Below are positions 41,126-50,355 of a DNA stretch of 52,371 nucleotides, one piece after another. Made by a program: the position numbers and the translations under genes. Within the stretch, counting starts at the first letter, position 1. Each line of letters opens with the position of its first letter. Under the pieces are notes generated by a model. The model saw only the letters and a list, made by a program, of their open reading frames with translations, made no database searches and had not been told where the DNA came from. The stretch is from Bacteroidota bacterium (GTDB lineage Bacteria > Bacteroidota > Bacteroidia > Flavobacteriales > Flavobacteriaceae), in contig CANIFM010000002.1 in assembly GCA_947466955.1 (NCBI GenBank), forward strand, positions 1 to 52,371, written 5' to 3'.

Positions 41126-42298
41126 ATGGAAAATTTTAAAATGATTGCCAAAACCTTTTTTGGTTTTGAAGAAATCTTAGCAAATGAGTTGAAAATGCTT
41201 GGTGCGCAAGATGTTGAACAAGGTGTGAGAATGGTTAGTTTCAAAGGGGACAAAGGTTTTATGTACAAAGCAAACCTCTCTTTGAGAACTGCTTTAAAGG
41301 TATTAAAACCGATTTATTTTTTCAAAGCTACGAACGAACAAAATTTATACAAAGGCGTTCAAGGCGTTAATTGGTCGAAATTTATTGGTGCAAACCAAAC
41401 TTTTGTGATTGATGCAACGGTACATTCTGACAATTTTAATCATTCTGAATTTGTTTCCCAAAAATGTAAAGATGCTATTGTTGACCAATTTAGAGATAGA
41501 ACGGGACAACGCCCAAGTATTGATAAAATTCATCCAGATTTAAGAATTAATATCCACATTGATAAAGACCAAGTTTCAATTGCCTTAGATACTTCAGGAA
41601 ATTCATTGCACCAACGAGGTTACAGAACGGCGACAAATATTGCACCTATTAATGAAGTTTTGGCTGCGGGGATTTTATTGCTTTCTGGTTGGGATGGTCA
41701 AACCGATTTCTTAGATCCTATGTGTGGTTCGGGAACTTTCCTTGCCGAAGCAGCTATGATTGCGTGTAATATTCCAGCAAATATCAATAGAAAAGAGTTT
41801 GCATTTGAGAAATGGAACGATTGGGATAATGATTTATTTGATTCAATTTTGGAATCATTAATGAAAAGAGTTCGTGAATTTCATCATACTATAAAAGGTT
41901 TTGACAAAGCCCCAAGTGCTGTAAATAAAGCAAAAGACAATATCAAAAATGCCAATTTAGACGAATATATCACTATCGAAGAACGTAACTTTTTTGATAC
42001 AGAAAAAACATCAGAAGGAAAATTGCATATCGTTTTCAATCCACCTTATGATGAGCGTTTGGATATTCATATGGAAGAATTCTATAAAAATATTGGCGAT
42101 ACGTTAAAGAAAAATTATCCTGGTACAAACGCTTGGTTCATCACAGGAAATTTAGAAGCTTTGAAATATGTTGGATTAAAACCATCTCGAAAAATCAAAC
42201 TTTTCAATGCAAGTATTGAAGCCCGTTTGGTGAAATACGAAATGTATGAAGGCAGCAAAAGAACGAAGTTTCAAGTGGTAGAAAATCCTACAGAATAA
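41126..42298 (+). CDS. THUMP-domain RNA methyltransferase, RlmL N-terminal type
   Basis: The 390-residue enzyme has an N-terminal ferredoxin-like and THUMP region (about 1-155), and a class I methyltransferase domain with FLDPMCGSGTFLAEAAMIA (motif I), GFDKAPSAVNKAKDNIKNANL and FNPPYDERLDI. The NPPY motif IV marks N-methylation of a base, as in RlmL (23S rRNA m2G2445) and TrmN. It corresponds to the first half of E. coli RlmL, with no RlmK half. A -7 box TATTTTTG (41074-41081) is upstream. Exact target base is unproven. Confidence 0.9.
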   Translation: MENFKMIAKTFFGFEEILANELKMLGAQDVEQGVRMVSFKGDKGFMYKANLSLRTALKVLKPIYFFKATNEQNLYKGVQGVNWSKFIGANQTFVIDATVHSDNFNHSEFVSQKCKDAIVDQFRDRTGQRPSIDKIHPDLRINIHIDKDQVSIALDTSGNSLHQRGYRTATNIAPINEVLAAGILLLSGWDGQTDFLDPMCGSGTFLAEAAMIACNIPANINRKEFAFEKWNDWDNDLFDSILESLMKRVREFHHTIKGFDKAPSAVNKAKDNIKNANLDEYITIEERNFFDTEKTSEGKLHIVFNPPYDERLDIHMEEFYKNIGDTLKKNYPGTNAWFITGNLEALKYVGLKPSRKIKLFNASIEARLVKYEMYEGSKRTKFQVVENPTE

Positions 42299-42316
42299 TA
42301 TTTTAATTTAAGAATT

Positions 42317-42553
42317 ATGACAAAATTACAAGTAAAAGCGTTTGTTTTTCAATTGTTGAGTTTTGCAACTTTGTTTATTTTGGGGCGCTATTTAATAGAA
42401 AGTTATACCAATTTAACTGGACTTTGGATACCATTTACGGCATTTGCGGTAGGAACACTTTTGGCGCCTAAATTTCAAGCGGTAAAAACAAATGACGGAG
42501 AAAAGTTATTTATGAAATGGATGTTTATTAAAGGAATAAAAGAAATAAAGTAA
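42317..42553 (+). CDS. Small hypothetical membrane protein
   Basis: A 78-residue protein with two hydrophobic segments (about 8-26, FVFQLLSFATLFILGRYLI, and 34-50, LWIPFTAFAVGTLLAPKF) and a basic C-terminal tail (KLFMKWMFIKGIKEIK). It starts 18 bases after the rRNA methyltransferase gene and is probably co-transcribed. No function is recognised. Confidence 0.65.
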   Translation: MTKLQVKAFVFQLLSFATLFILGRYLIESYTNLTGLWIPFTAFAVGTLLAPKFQAVKTNDGEKLFMKWMFIKGIKEIK

Positions 42554-43285
42554 TTATTTCTTTTTTGCCACTTTTTTTGGTGAAGATTTCGTTTTATATA
42601 TTGGCAAAAAGTAAGAAACGGTGTAGTTAAATCCAACACCAAAATCGCCATTATACGTTCGGTTGAAACCTGGAATATATAAATTATCGAAATTTTCAGG
42701 TTTGGTATTTGAAAGTATTTTATTCATTCTAACGCTGAAACCAACGTAGATATTTTTCAATACCTCTGCTTTCATTCCAACAACAACTTCAAGCCATTGC
42801 GCTGACAATCCATTGAATGTTTCTCCAGAAACAACTGTTGGCGCTTCAGGGAAATAAGTTGAAGTATTGTATAATTTATAGGAGTTAAGTTGCTGACTGA
42901 ACGTACTTGCACCGTAACGCAATCCGATAAAAACCATATTTCTCATATCCAACCAATTTTCGTAGGAATTATAATCAAAACCAGCTTTAATGTAGGTTCC
43001 TTTTGCTGTGGTATTCAACCTGTCATCTTCAGTAGTTTTGTTTTCATTTCCTAATTCGGCTGCTAAATAATAATTTTTCGTGAGTCGGTAATCCCCAACA
43101 AATTCAATTCCTTTGTAATTTTTATCGTAAAAAGAACGGGTCAATTTGAATAAATCGGCACCAACTCGAATTCCAAATTTTTCAATTTTTGGAGGAATAC
43201 TGTCTGTTTTTTTCTGTTGTGCATTTACTAAAAATGACAGCAAAATTAGTGCAATACTAAAAGTAAATTTTGATGTGTGTTTCAT
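42554..43285 (-). CDS. DUF6048-family outer-membrane protein
   Basis: The 243-residue protein has a signal peptide (FSIALILLSFLVNAQQ) and a strand-rich barrel (IRVGADLFKLTRSFYD, FVGDYRLTKNYYLAAELG, VFIGLRYGASTFSQQL, FGVGFNYTVSYFLPIY). It matches DUF6048, a Bacteroidota family of unknown function. The start overlaps the 3' end of the DUF6452 gene by 29 bases. The tail is very lysine-rich (KTKSSPKKVAKKK). Confidence 0.8.
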   Translation of the reverse strand: MKHTSKFTFSIALILLSFLVNAQQKKTDSIPPKIEKFGIRVGADLFKLTRSFYDKNYKGIEFVGDYRLTKNYYLAAELGNENKTTEDDRLNTTAKGTYIKAGFDYNSYENWLDMRNMVFIGLRYGASTFSQQLNSYKLYNTSTYFPEAPTVVSGETFNGLSAQWLEVVVGMKAEVLKNIYVGFSVRMNKILSNTKPENFDNLYIPGFNRTYNGDFGVGFNYTVSYFLPIYKTKSSPKKVAKKK

Positions 43286-43757
43286 TTTCAGTTGTTATAT
43301 TTGAGGTTGCAACAGTAATATTTTGAATCCAATATCCGTCAGGAGTTGAAGTTTCAGTTTTAATAAATGGAGTTGTTGGGTCTAATGTGAAAATAGTTTT
43401 ATAGCCACAAGCTCTCGATACAAAGATATTTTGTCGTGTATAATTGAATTGCAGAAAATCTTCATTATCTATAGTTACATCCGTGCTATTCAGTATCAAA
43501 CTATATTTAGTTATATCTTCATTTGTTTTTAATGGCAATTGGATTTTACTTTCGCTTACAAAACCAATAATAGCCGTACTTCCAACTTCTTTAACTGCTA
43601 AATTGGTTACGTTTTTTAATACTGTTGGATGTAAAACATCGTAGAATTCTATGATTAATTTTGGTGTTGTAGCAGTAGTAGCATCACAAATATCGTCCTT
43701 CTCACAGCTTGAGAATGACATTGAAAGCACAAGAATAAGTGGTAATATTTTTTTCAT
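43257..43757 (-). CDS. DUF6452-family lipoprotein
   Basis: The 166-residue lipoprotein (lipobox in SMSFSSC, Cys18) begins the mature part with EKDDICDATTATTPKLIIEFYD, the opening typical of DUF6452, and is otherwise beta-rich. It commonly occurs directly upstream of DUF6048 as here, suggesting a shared envelope role that is not known. Confidence 0.8.
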   Translation of the reverse strand: MKKILPLILVLSMSFSSCEKDDICDATTATTPKLIIEFYDVLHPTVLKNVTNLAVKEVGSTAIIGFVSESKIQLPLKTNEDITKYSLILNSTDVTIDNEDFLQFNYTRQNIFVSRACGYKTIFTLDPTTPFIKTETSTPDGYWIQNITVATSNITTENETHIKIYF

Positions 43758-43803
43758 TTTGGCGGATTCTAATTGATTTAATATACGTAAATTTCAAAAT
43801 CAG

Positions 43804-44577
43804 CTATTCTTTTTTTATAGCATCTTCATATTTTTCACCAACGACTTTCCAATTAATAATATTGAAAAAAGCATCAATATAATTTTTCCTTTTATTTTGA
43901 TATTGTAAATAATAGGCGTGTTCCCATAAATCTAACGCTAATATTGGAGTTCCCGATACGATAGCTTTTGGCATTAAAGGATTGTCTTGATTGGTTGTAT
44001 TAGTAATTTGTAGTTTTCCCGTTTTATCAACAATCAACCAAGCCCAACCAGAACCAAATTGTCTGTTTGCGGTATTTTTAAATTGATTTTTAAAACCTTC
44101 AAAGGATCCAAAATCATTGTTAATTGCAATTGCCAAAGTATCTTTTGGCTGACCTCCAGCTTTTGGTCCAATACACTCAAAAAACAAACTATGGTTGAAA
44201 TATCCACCCGCATTATTTCTCAAATTCAAACTATCTGCAACCGATTTTGACAATATTTCTTCAATGGTTAAATCTTCATATTCAGTGCCTTTTATAGCTT
44301 TATTTAGACTATTTGTATATGCTAAATAATGTTTGGAATAATGAAGTTGCATAGTTCTTGCTTCAATTTCAGGAGAAACAGCATCATAAGAATAGGGTAA
44401 TTTTACAAGTTCAAATGAACCCTCATCTGCTTTAACATCATCAGGTGAACCAACCGTAAATTTTTCAACTGCTGAAGGAAGTGGTACTTCAACAACCTCT
44501 GTGAGTTTTTTATTGTTACACGATACTACTACTAAAAGTATAGAAAAACACAATAAATACAAATATGTCTTTTTCAT
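43804..44577 (-). CDS. sodA: Superoxide dismutase (Fe/Mn type), lipoprotein-anchored
   Basis: The 257-residue protein has a lipoprotein signal peptide ending VVVSC (Cys20), a 40-residue linker, and an Fe/Mn superoxide dismutase domain from ELVKLPYSYDAVSPEIEA. The four metal ligands are His79 (MQLHYSKHY), His129 (YFNHSLFF), Asp216 and His220 (DLWEHAYY). Fe versus Mn cannot be decided confidently. Lipid anchoring would place it outside the inner membrane. It is the third gene of an operon with psd and the acyl-CoA-binding protein (six-base gap). Confidence 0.93.
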   Translation of the reverse strand: MKKTYLYLLCFSILLVVVSCNNKKLTEVVEVPLPSAVEKFTVGSPDDVKADEGSFELVKLPYSYDAVSPEIEARTMQLHYSKHYLAYTNSLNKAIKGTEYEDLTIEEILSKSVADSLNLRNNAGGYFNHSLFFECIGPKAGGQPKDTLAIAINNDFGSFEGFKNQFKNTANRQFGSGWAWLIVDKTGKLQITNTTNQDNPLMPKAIVSGTPILALDLWEHAYYLQYQNKRKNYIDAFFNIINWKVVGEKYEDAIKKE

Positions 44578-44583
44578 GATGAT

Positions 44584-44853
44584 TTATTTTTTATGTAATG
44601 AAAGTATATTTTCTATGTAAAGCTCCTTAGCTTCATCCATTGATAAATGACTGATTTGCATCCAAGCATTTGTTTTAAATGCATTTCTCAAATCAAAATT
44701 TGAATTTTGATTGCTATTAAGAGTACCGAAAGTTGCTTGTTTATAATAGGCATAAAGACGCAATTGCACATCTTGAGGCAATGATTCTTGTGCCATATTA
44801 GAAGCAATTTCAACAGCCTCCGCAAATCTAGTATCTAAATCTTTTTCTTTCAT
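44584..44853 (-). CDS. Acyl-CoA-binding protein
   Basis: The 89-residue four-helix protein matches the ACBP family: LDTRFAEAVEIASNM, LRLYAYYKQATFGTLN (the YxxYKQAT signature), and NAWMQISHLSMDEAKELYIENI. It binds long-chain acyl-CoA in the cytoplasm. ACBP is uncommon in bacteria outside a few groups. The start codon overlaps the psd stop, tying it to phospholipid synthesis. Confidence 0.93.
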   Translation of the reverse strand: MKEKDLDTRFAEAVEIASNMAQESLPQDVQLRLYAYYKQATFGTLNSNQNSNFDLRNAFKTNAWMQISHLSMDEAKELYIENILSLHKK

Positions 44854-45506
44854 TACGATTTAATCGCAATTATTGTTTTCCCACCAATTGCTTTGTCATT
44901 CAGTTTTACATTGATTTTTGTTCCTAATGGTAAGAACAAATCTACTCTTGAACCAAATTTAATAAATCCTGCGTCTGTTCCTTGAGTCACATGCATTCCT
45001 TCTTCAGCATAATTCACAATTCTTCTTGCCAAAGCCCCTGCTATTTGTCGGTACAAAACTTCACCAAACACACGGTTTTTAATTACTACAGTGGTTCTTT
45101 CATTTTCTTCACTTGCTTTTGGATGCCAAGCAACAAGGAATTTTCCAGGATGATATTTGCTAAATTTAACTTCTCCATTCAAAGCATATCTTGTTACATG
45201 TACATTTATTGGGGACATAAATATAGAAACTTGAAGTCTTTTATCTTTAAAATACTCTCCTTCAAACACTTCTTCTATAACAACAACTTTTCCATCAACT
45301 GGCGCAATAATATGATTGTCATTAATTTTAACTGTTCTTACAGGATTTCTAAAAAATTGTAAAATCAAAAGTAAAAACAATAATACAGTAATCTCTACTA
45401 CCTTCTGCAACCAAATAGTAGCAATAAATGTGTCTGCTAATAATAAAAACGCAACCGTTAATGTTGTTGCAATTAAGATAATCTTTCCGCCTTCTTTGTG
45501 AAACAT
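44853..45506 (-). CDS. psd: Phosphatidylserine decarboxylase, short type
   Basis: The 217-residue proenzyme has two N-terminal hydrophobic segments (about 10-50), then IIAPVDGKVVVIEEVFEGEYFKDKRLQVSIFMSPINVHVTRYALNGEV with the catalytic His, and the self-cleavage site Gly-Ser in KFGSRVDLFLPLG, where the serine becomes the pyruvoyl cofactor. It is the short, archaeal-like subgroup. It makes phosphatidylethanolamine. A minus-strand TATATTTG box lies at 45649-45656. Confidence 0.94.
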   Translation of the reverse strand: MFHKEGGKIILIATTLTVAFLLLADTFIATIWLQKVVEITVLLFLLLILQFFRNPVRTVKINDNHIIAPVDGKVVVIEEVFEGEYFKDKRLQVSIFMSPINVHVTRYALNGEVKFSKYHPGKFLVAWHPKASEENERTTVVIKNRVFGEVLYRQIAGALARRIVNYAEEGMHVTQGTDAGFIKFGSRVDLFLPLGTKINVKLNDKAIGGKTIIAIKS

Positions 45507-45935
45507 ACTATACTATTAAAATTTTAATTACTTGAAAATAAATGTTTTAATTGGGATTCCAAACAATTAAAACCCATTATTTTCTACTGAATTTTGTACT
45601 ATTTTAGAAATTAATTTCCAAAATGTTAAAAATAAAATCCAAAGTTAACAAATATACTTTGTCCTTACTATTAAATATGTTGCTTTTACTATTTTTTTTA
45701 ACAATACTTTAATCAAACGAAATAAAATAGCTTAGTTTCTTTTGGACATGAATATGAATAAAAATGTAGAAAAAAAATAAAAAAGAGTCAGCATTTCTCA
45801 TAATTAGCAGGAGCATATAGTAAGCTTTAATGCAAAACATTAACTAATTTTTTCTTGAAATCGTTTTGCAATTGACTGTACGAAAATGTACCAATACCGG
45901 ATAACGTGGGTTTAGAAATTTATACATACAAATCC
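45507..45935. other. Intergenic region, nothing recognised beyond a -7 box
   Basis: About 430 AT-rich bases lie between psd and the truncated surface-protein gene. Apart from the possible psd promoter box at 45649-45656, no coding sequence, RNA gene or strong hairpin was noticed. Confidence 0.5.
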
Positions 45936-46898
45936 CTAAAAATAACGAACTGCTCTTACAAAACCAGAAACACCTATTAAATAAGCGTCAGGTCTCACAT
46001 AATAAACATCATTACTAGCATCATAATCAAGAGCAAAAGTGTAAGCACTCGAATCACCACTTGGAGTAAAATTCATTGTTGATGTCCAGTAAAAATATTG
46101 ATCTGGTTGATTATCAGAAACAATAGTAAAATTATATGCCGAATAATTATAAAACAATTTAGAAAGTTCCTCTCGACTTGGTAAAAACCAATCCGTAAAA
46201 CCACCGCCATTGTAATCTCTTGCAATTTTTGCTGCATAATTTGGTGCAGTTCCTGCAAGTGAAACAATTGCATTGGTATTTGTCAAGCCTGATCCGATAG
46301 CTGAAACCGTAATTGGTGTTTCAGAACCCCCATTAGCCCAAGGAATTCGAGTGCTTTGGTCTTGATTTGCAACAATCAATCCGTGTAATTCACCTTCAAC
46401 GTATCTAGAATCTCCGGGAATAAACACATATCCTAAAATACCTCCTTGAAAAGCACCTCCAACAGTTGGAGGAACAGCAGCTGTTGTAAAAATTATTTCA
46501 TCTCCATAAGCAGTTCCGATATCATTTATAGCATATGCCCGAAGATGGTAAACTGTATCTGGGGATAAATTTGTTAAATTACTTGAATAAATTCCAAAGG
46601 TACCAGTATCAGATAAAACAGTATCTAAAGTTGTTGGTGAAGCAGAAGTACTCCAACAAACGCCTCGTGAAGTTATTGCTGAACTACCTTCACTGGTAAC
46701 ATTTCCACCACTTATTACTGAAGTCGAAGTTATTGAAGTGGCAATTATTGTAGTTACTATTGGACTTGAAATTACTCCTGATGCCAGTCCTCCAATCATA
46801 TTTGTCCAATCGGTACCATTATTTACTTCAAGTTCCCCAGAAATACCACAATCTGTGCACCAAATTATCAATCCCGCAGAGTGGTAACTTTTCGTGTT
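45936..46898 (-). pseudogene. 5'-truncated surface protein with FN3 and DUF1566 domains
   Basis: The frame has no signal peptide and no credible start. It begins in a linker-type segment, YHSAGLIIWCTDCGISGELEVNNGTDWTNMIGG, which normally lies inside large flavobacterial surface proteins. A fibronectin type III domain follows (about 35-130, TTIIATSITSTSVISGGNVTSEG to DTVYHLRAYAINDIGTAYGDEIIFTT). Then a DUF1566-like domain (DWFLPSREELSKLFYN, YFYWTSTMNF, FVRAVRYF). The open frame meets a stop near 46905. Probably the 3' remnant of a longer gene, cut off by the repeat-rich DNA upstream. Confidence 0.7.
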
Positions 46899-46936
46899 TT
46901 TTACTTTTTAAACACTTTAATTTTAATTAAAATATT

Positions 46937-47064
46937 CTTTTATTTTGGAGCGCATTGTCCTCTTGTATTTGGAATTACAATTCCCGCTTTTGGCTATATC
47001 TCTTCGCTTCGCTGCGAAGATACCACCTTAAATGAAATTCACTGAACTCCAATTAAAATAAAAG
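46937..47064 (+). repeat. Type-3 structured repeat
   Basis: Outer arms CTTTTATTTTGGAG (46937-46950) and CTCCAATTAAAATAAAAG (47047-47064) are complementary with a small bulge. Inside are GGAATT/AATTCC (46971-46976, 46979-46984), CCCGCTTTTGGCTATATC and a hairpin CTTCGC/GCGAAG (47002-47007, 47014-47019) followed by ATACCACC. The layout (closing stem, CGCT-like core, variable hairpin) recalls the cloverleaf family but with different core sequence. Confidence 0.55.
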
Positions 47065-47240
47065 TATAGGGAAGTAATCGGGGCTGAGGAAAAATTTGTT
47101 TTCTTACTTTTATTTTTTTTGTTTAAATCTATTATCTTTTTTTATTAACCGCAAAGAGCACAAAGTCTTACTTAAAGTTCGCAAAGTTTTTTTATCACAA
47201 ATTCGCCAACAACCAACAACTATTTTTAAACCATATAAAG

Positions 47241-47412
47241 GTGGATTTTTAATCCGTGCCCAAAAATACAAGAAAAAATAATTGTGATGAAACTGCCTCG
47301 TTCCTCACAATGATATTCTAACACAATTACGGATGCGACAACTAATTGTCCTCGATAATAAAATAAAAATAGAATCTGAAATAAATTCAGATTGACAAAA
47401 CAAAGATTAAAT
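47241..47412. repeat. Long dispersed repeat, copy R3
   Basis: A third copy of the R1/R2 repeat, about 29 kb away and in the same orientation: GGATTTTTAATCCGTGCCCA, then TACAAGAAAAAATAATTGTG, ATGATATTCTAACACAATTA, CGGATGCGACAACTAATTG and CTGAAATAAATTCAGATTG. No gene was seen from 46899 to 48338. Confidence 0.85.
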
Positions 47413-47519
47413 ATCAGACCCCTCGGATATGTCCCACAACGTATAGGGCATTTGCACAATATATATTAAATCTAATTTACTTGTGTTCGGTTGAGAGTCA
47501 TCCGACAAGAAATCAATCG

Positions 47520-47861
47520 TCGGCAGGTTGGATACTCAGTATCTGAGTAGAAAACAATCGTCGGCGGGTTGGATACTCAGTATCTGAGTAGAAAACGATT
47601 GTCGGCAGGTTGGATACTCAGTATCCTATGAGAAATCAATCGTCGGCGGGTTGGATACTGAGTATCTGAGCAGAAAACGATTGTCGGCGGGTTGGATACT
47701 CAGTATCTGAGCAGAAAACGATCGTCGGCGGGTTGGATACTGAGTATCTGAGCAGAAAACGATTGTCGGCAGGTTGGATACTCAGTATCTGATGAGAAAT
47801 CAATCGTCGGCGGGTTGGATACTCAGTATCTGAGTAGAAATCAATCGTCGGCGGGTTGGAT
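47520..47861. repeat. 41-bp minisatellite, eight units plus a partial
   Basis: Eight units start at 47520, 47561, 47602, 47643, 47684, 47725, 47766 and 47807, each beginning TCGGCRGGTTGGAT. A ninth is cut after 14 bases (47848-47861). Each full unit holds the palindrome GATACT-C/G-AGTATC, whose central base alternates between copies. The rest of the unit ends in variants of GAAAACGATTG or GAAATCAATCG. There are no unique spacers, so this is not a CRISPR array. Its surroundings are other repeats. Confidence 0.95.
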
Positions 47862-48019
47862 CACCCTTTTCTGAACTCTAATAAATTATTTTTGAAAGGC
47901 TTTTTTGATTTTTTTTAAAAAAATCTGAAATAAATTCAGTTTGAAAAATCAAAGGTTAAATTCAGATTATCTAAGGGTTAATTCGGTTATTCGGAAAATC
48001 TTAAATCTTAAATCATAAA

Positions 48020-48222
48020 TCGAGGTTAGCATGAATGGTGGCAGCGGAAATCTTCTGTGGAACAATCCATTTTATAACGTTTGATTTTAATCTAATGGAA
48101 TATAAGTATCGCAGCTTTGCATAAGTTATTATGAAAATCTAAACGTGAATTAGTAGCCCTGACAGCAGCGGCATCCTGTTGTGGCGGTGTTCGCCACAAG
48201 AGATACAGCGAATGGCAGGAAG
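48020..48222 (-). repeat. Degenerate structured repeats on the minus strand
   Basis: Read on the minus strand, 48025-48056 gives a fragment like the 3' half of cloverleaf copy A (ACAG, then GATTTCCGCTGCCACC). Positions 48155-48222 give a fuller type-2 element: CTTCCTGCCATTCGCTGTATC, a perfect 8-bp hairpin TTGTGGCG/CGCCACAA (plus-strand 48179-48186, 48192-48199), then AGGATGCCGCTGCTGTCAGG. The second shares its ends with 36691-36754. Confidence 0.55.
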
Positions 48223-48282
48223 AATAGTGAAAGAAAAATAAAACGTGTGCTTCAAGAAAAAAAACAAGCTAATAAATAAAAA

Positions 48283-48315
48283 AACGAATTTGAAATGAAT
48301 CAAATTCGTTTTTTT
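48283..48315 (-). terminator. Terminator downstream of the sugar-kinase gene
   Basis: AACGAATTTGA (48283-48293) and TCAAATTCGTT (48300-48310) form an 11-bp perfect stem around a six-base loop. On the minus strand a T-run follows, 24 bases after the stop codon of the gene at 48339. A T-run on the plus side too makes it potentially bidirectional. Confidence 0.8.
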
Positions 48316-48338
48316 ATATAATAATACTTCCTGAATTC

Positions 48339-49187
48339 TTAATTCAATAAATGAAATTGAATCAAACCGTCAATTGGTCTTCTAAGTACATTTCCAATCG
48401 TTAAACCATTGAATTCCAAAACCTCTTTTAATTCTTCTTTTAGATAAAAAGCAATTGACCCAATAAAATGAACGGGCACTTCTTTGCAATTTTCATATTG
48501 AGTAATATAATTTTCTACAAAAACTTGCATGTCTTTTCTAACTAACTTTTGACAATATTCTTCGTCTTTGTGTTGAATTAAAAACTTTGCAAAAGTCGCC
48601 ATATAGGCATTGGGATTTGGTTCTTTATATAAATTGTGTTTGATTACATCCGCTTCTAAATCGTATGCTTTTTCAAATTTCTTTGCCAAAGCAGCTGGCA
48701 TTTTACCAAAATAATAATCCCGAATTAGTTGTCGTCCAAATTGGTTTCCACTGCAATCATCCATTGCAATATAGCCCAAAGATTGTACTTTTTGATGCAA
48801 AATATTTCCATCAAAATAACTGCAATTTGAACCTGTTCCTAAAATACAAACTATTGCTTTTTCATTTTTGGGAGTTGTTGCATAAACCGCTGCATACGTA
48901 TCTTCGTGAACCACAATTGTAGCGTTTGGAAAATACTCTTGAAATACACCGTGCAAAAAATTTTTCATTCTATCGGTTCCGCAACCAGCACCATAGAAAA
49001 ACAAATGAGATACACTTTCTCTGTTTAGGGAAAGATCGAAACGGTCATTTAAACGAGAAATAATTTCTTCTTTTACAAGAACTTCAGGATTTAATCCTAA
49101 TGTTTGTGTTGTAAATAATATTTTTCCAGTTTCATCTATAGAAATCCAATCGGCTTTTGTAGAGCCGCTATCAACTAATAATTTCAT
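48339..49187 (-). CDS. BadF/BadG-type ATPase, N-acetylglucosamine kinase-like
   Basis: The 282-residue protein has the actin-like ATPase fold of the BadF/N-acetylglucosamine kinase family: phosphate-1 loop LLVDSGSTKADWISID, then VVHEDTYAAVYATTP, the phosphate-2 motif ICILGTGSNCSYFDG and GYIAMDDCSGNQFGRQLI. Phosphorylation of an amino sugar is the likely activity. Substrate is not proved by sequence. The same strand carries gapA and pfkA just upstream, fitting a role in feeding sugars into glycolysis. Confidence 0.85.
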   Translation of the reverse strand: MKLLVDSGSTKADWISIDETGKILFTTQTLGLNPEVLVKEEIISRLNDRFDLSLNRESVSHLFFYGAGCGTDRMKNFLHGVFQEYFPNATIVVHEDTYAAVYATTPKNEKAIVCILGTGSNCSYFDGNILHQKVQSLGYIAMDDCSGNQFGRQLIRDYYFGKMPAALAKKFEKAYDLEADVIKHNLYKEPNPNAYMATFAKFLIQHKDEEYCQKLVRKDMQVFVENYITQYENCKEVPVHFIGSIAFYLKEELKEVLEFNGLTIGNVLRRPIDGLIQFHLLN

Positions 49188-49211
49188 AATTTAAAGGTAT
49201 TAGGCGTAAAT

Positions 49212-49246
49212 AAATACAAAATCCCCAAACAAAAATTTGAGGATTT
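49212..49246 (-). terminator. Terminator downstream of gapA
   Basis: AAATCCCCAAA (49219-49229) and TTTGAGGATTT (49236-49246) form an 11-bp stem with one G-U pair when read on the minus strand. It lies nine bases after the gapA stop. The tail TGTATTTATTT is only moderately T-rich. Confidence 0.65.
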
Positions 49247-49255
49247 ATATTTTTA

Positions 49256-50272
<1,017 letters not shown>

Positions 50273-50355
50273 TTAGGCAATAAGTGATAAACTTTATGCC
50301 GGTTATAAATATTGATTAATTTAAATTTTCTATTAAAGTCAGTGACTTAAATATT

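Noticed and set aside
47096-47459. Short frames on both strands in the repeat-rich spacer
   Set aside because: They read through repeat R3 and low-complexity sequence, with no start context or protein-like composition.
47520-47861. Possible CRISPR array
   Set aside because: The whole 41-bp unit repeats with no unique spacers, and no cas genes are in the window.
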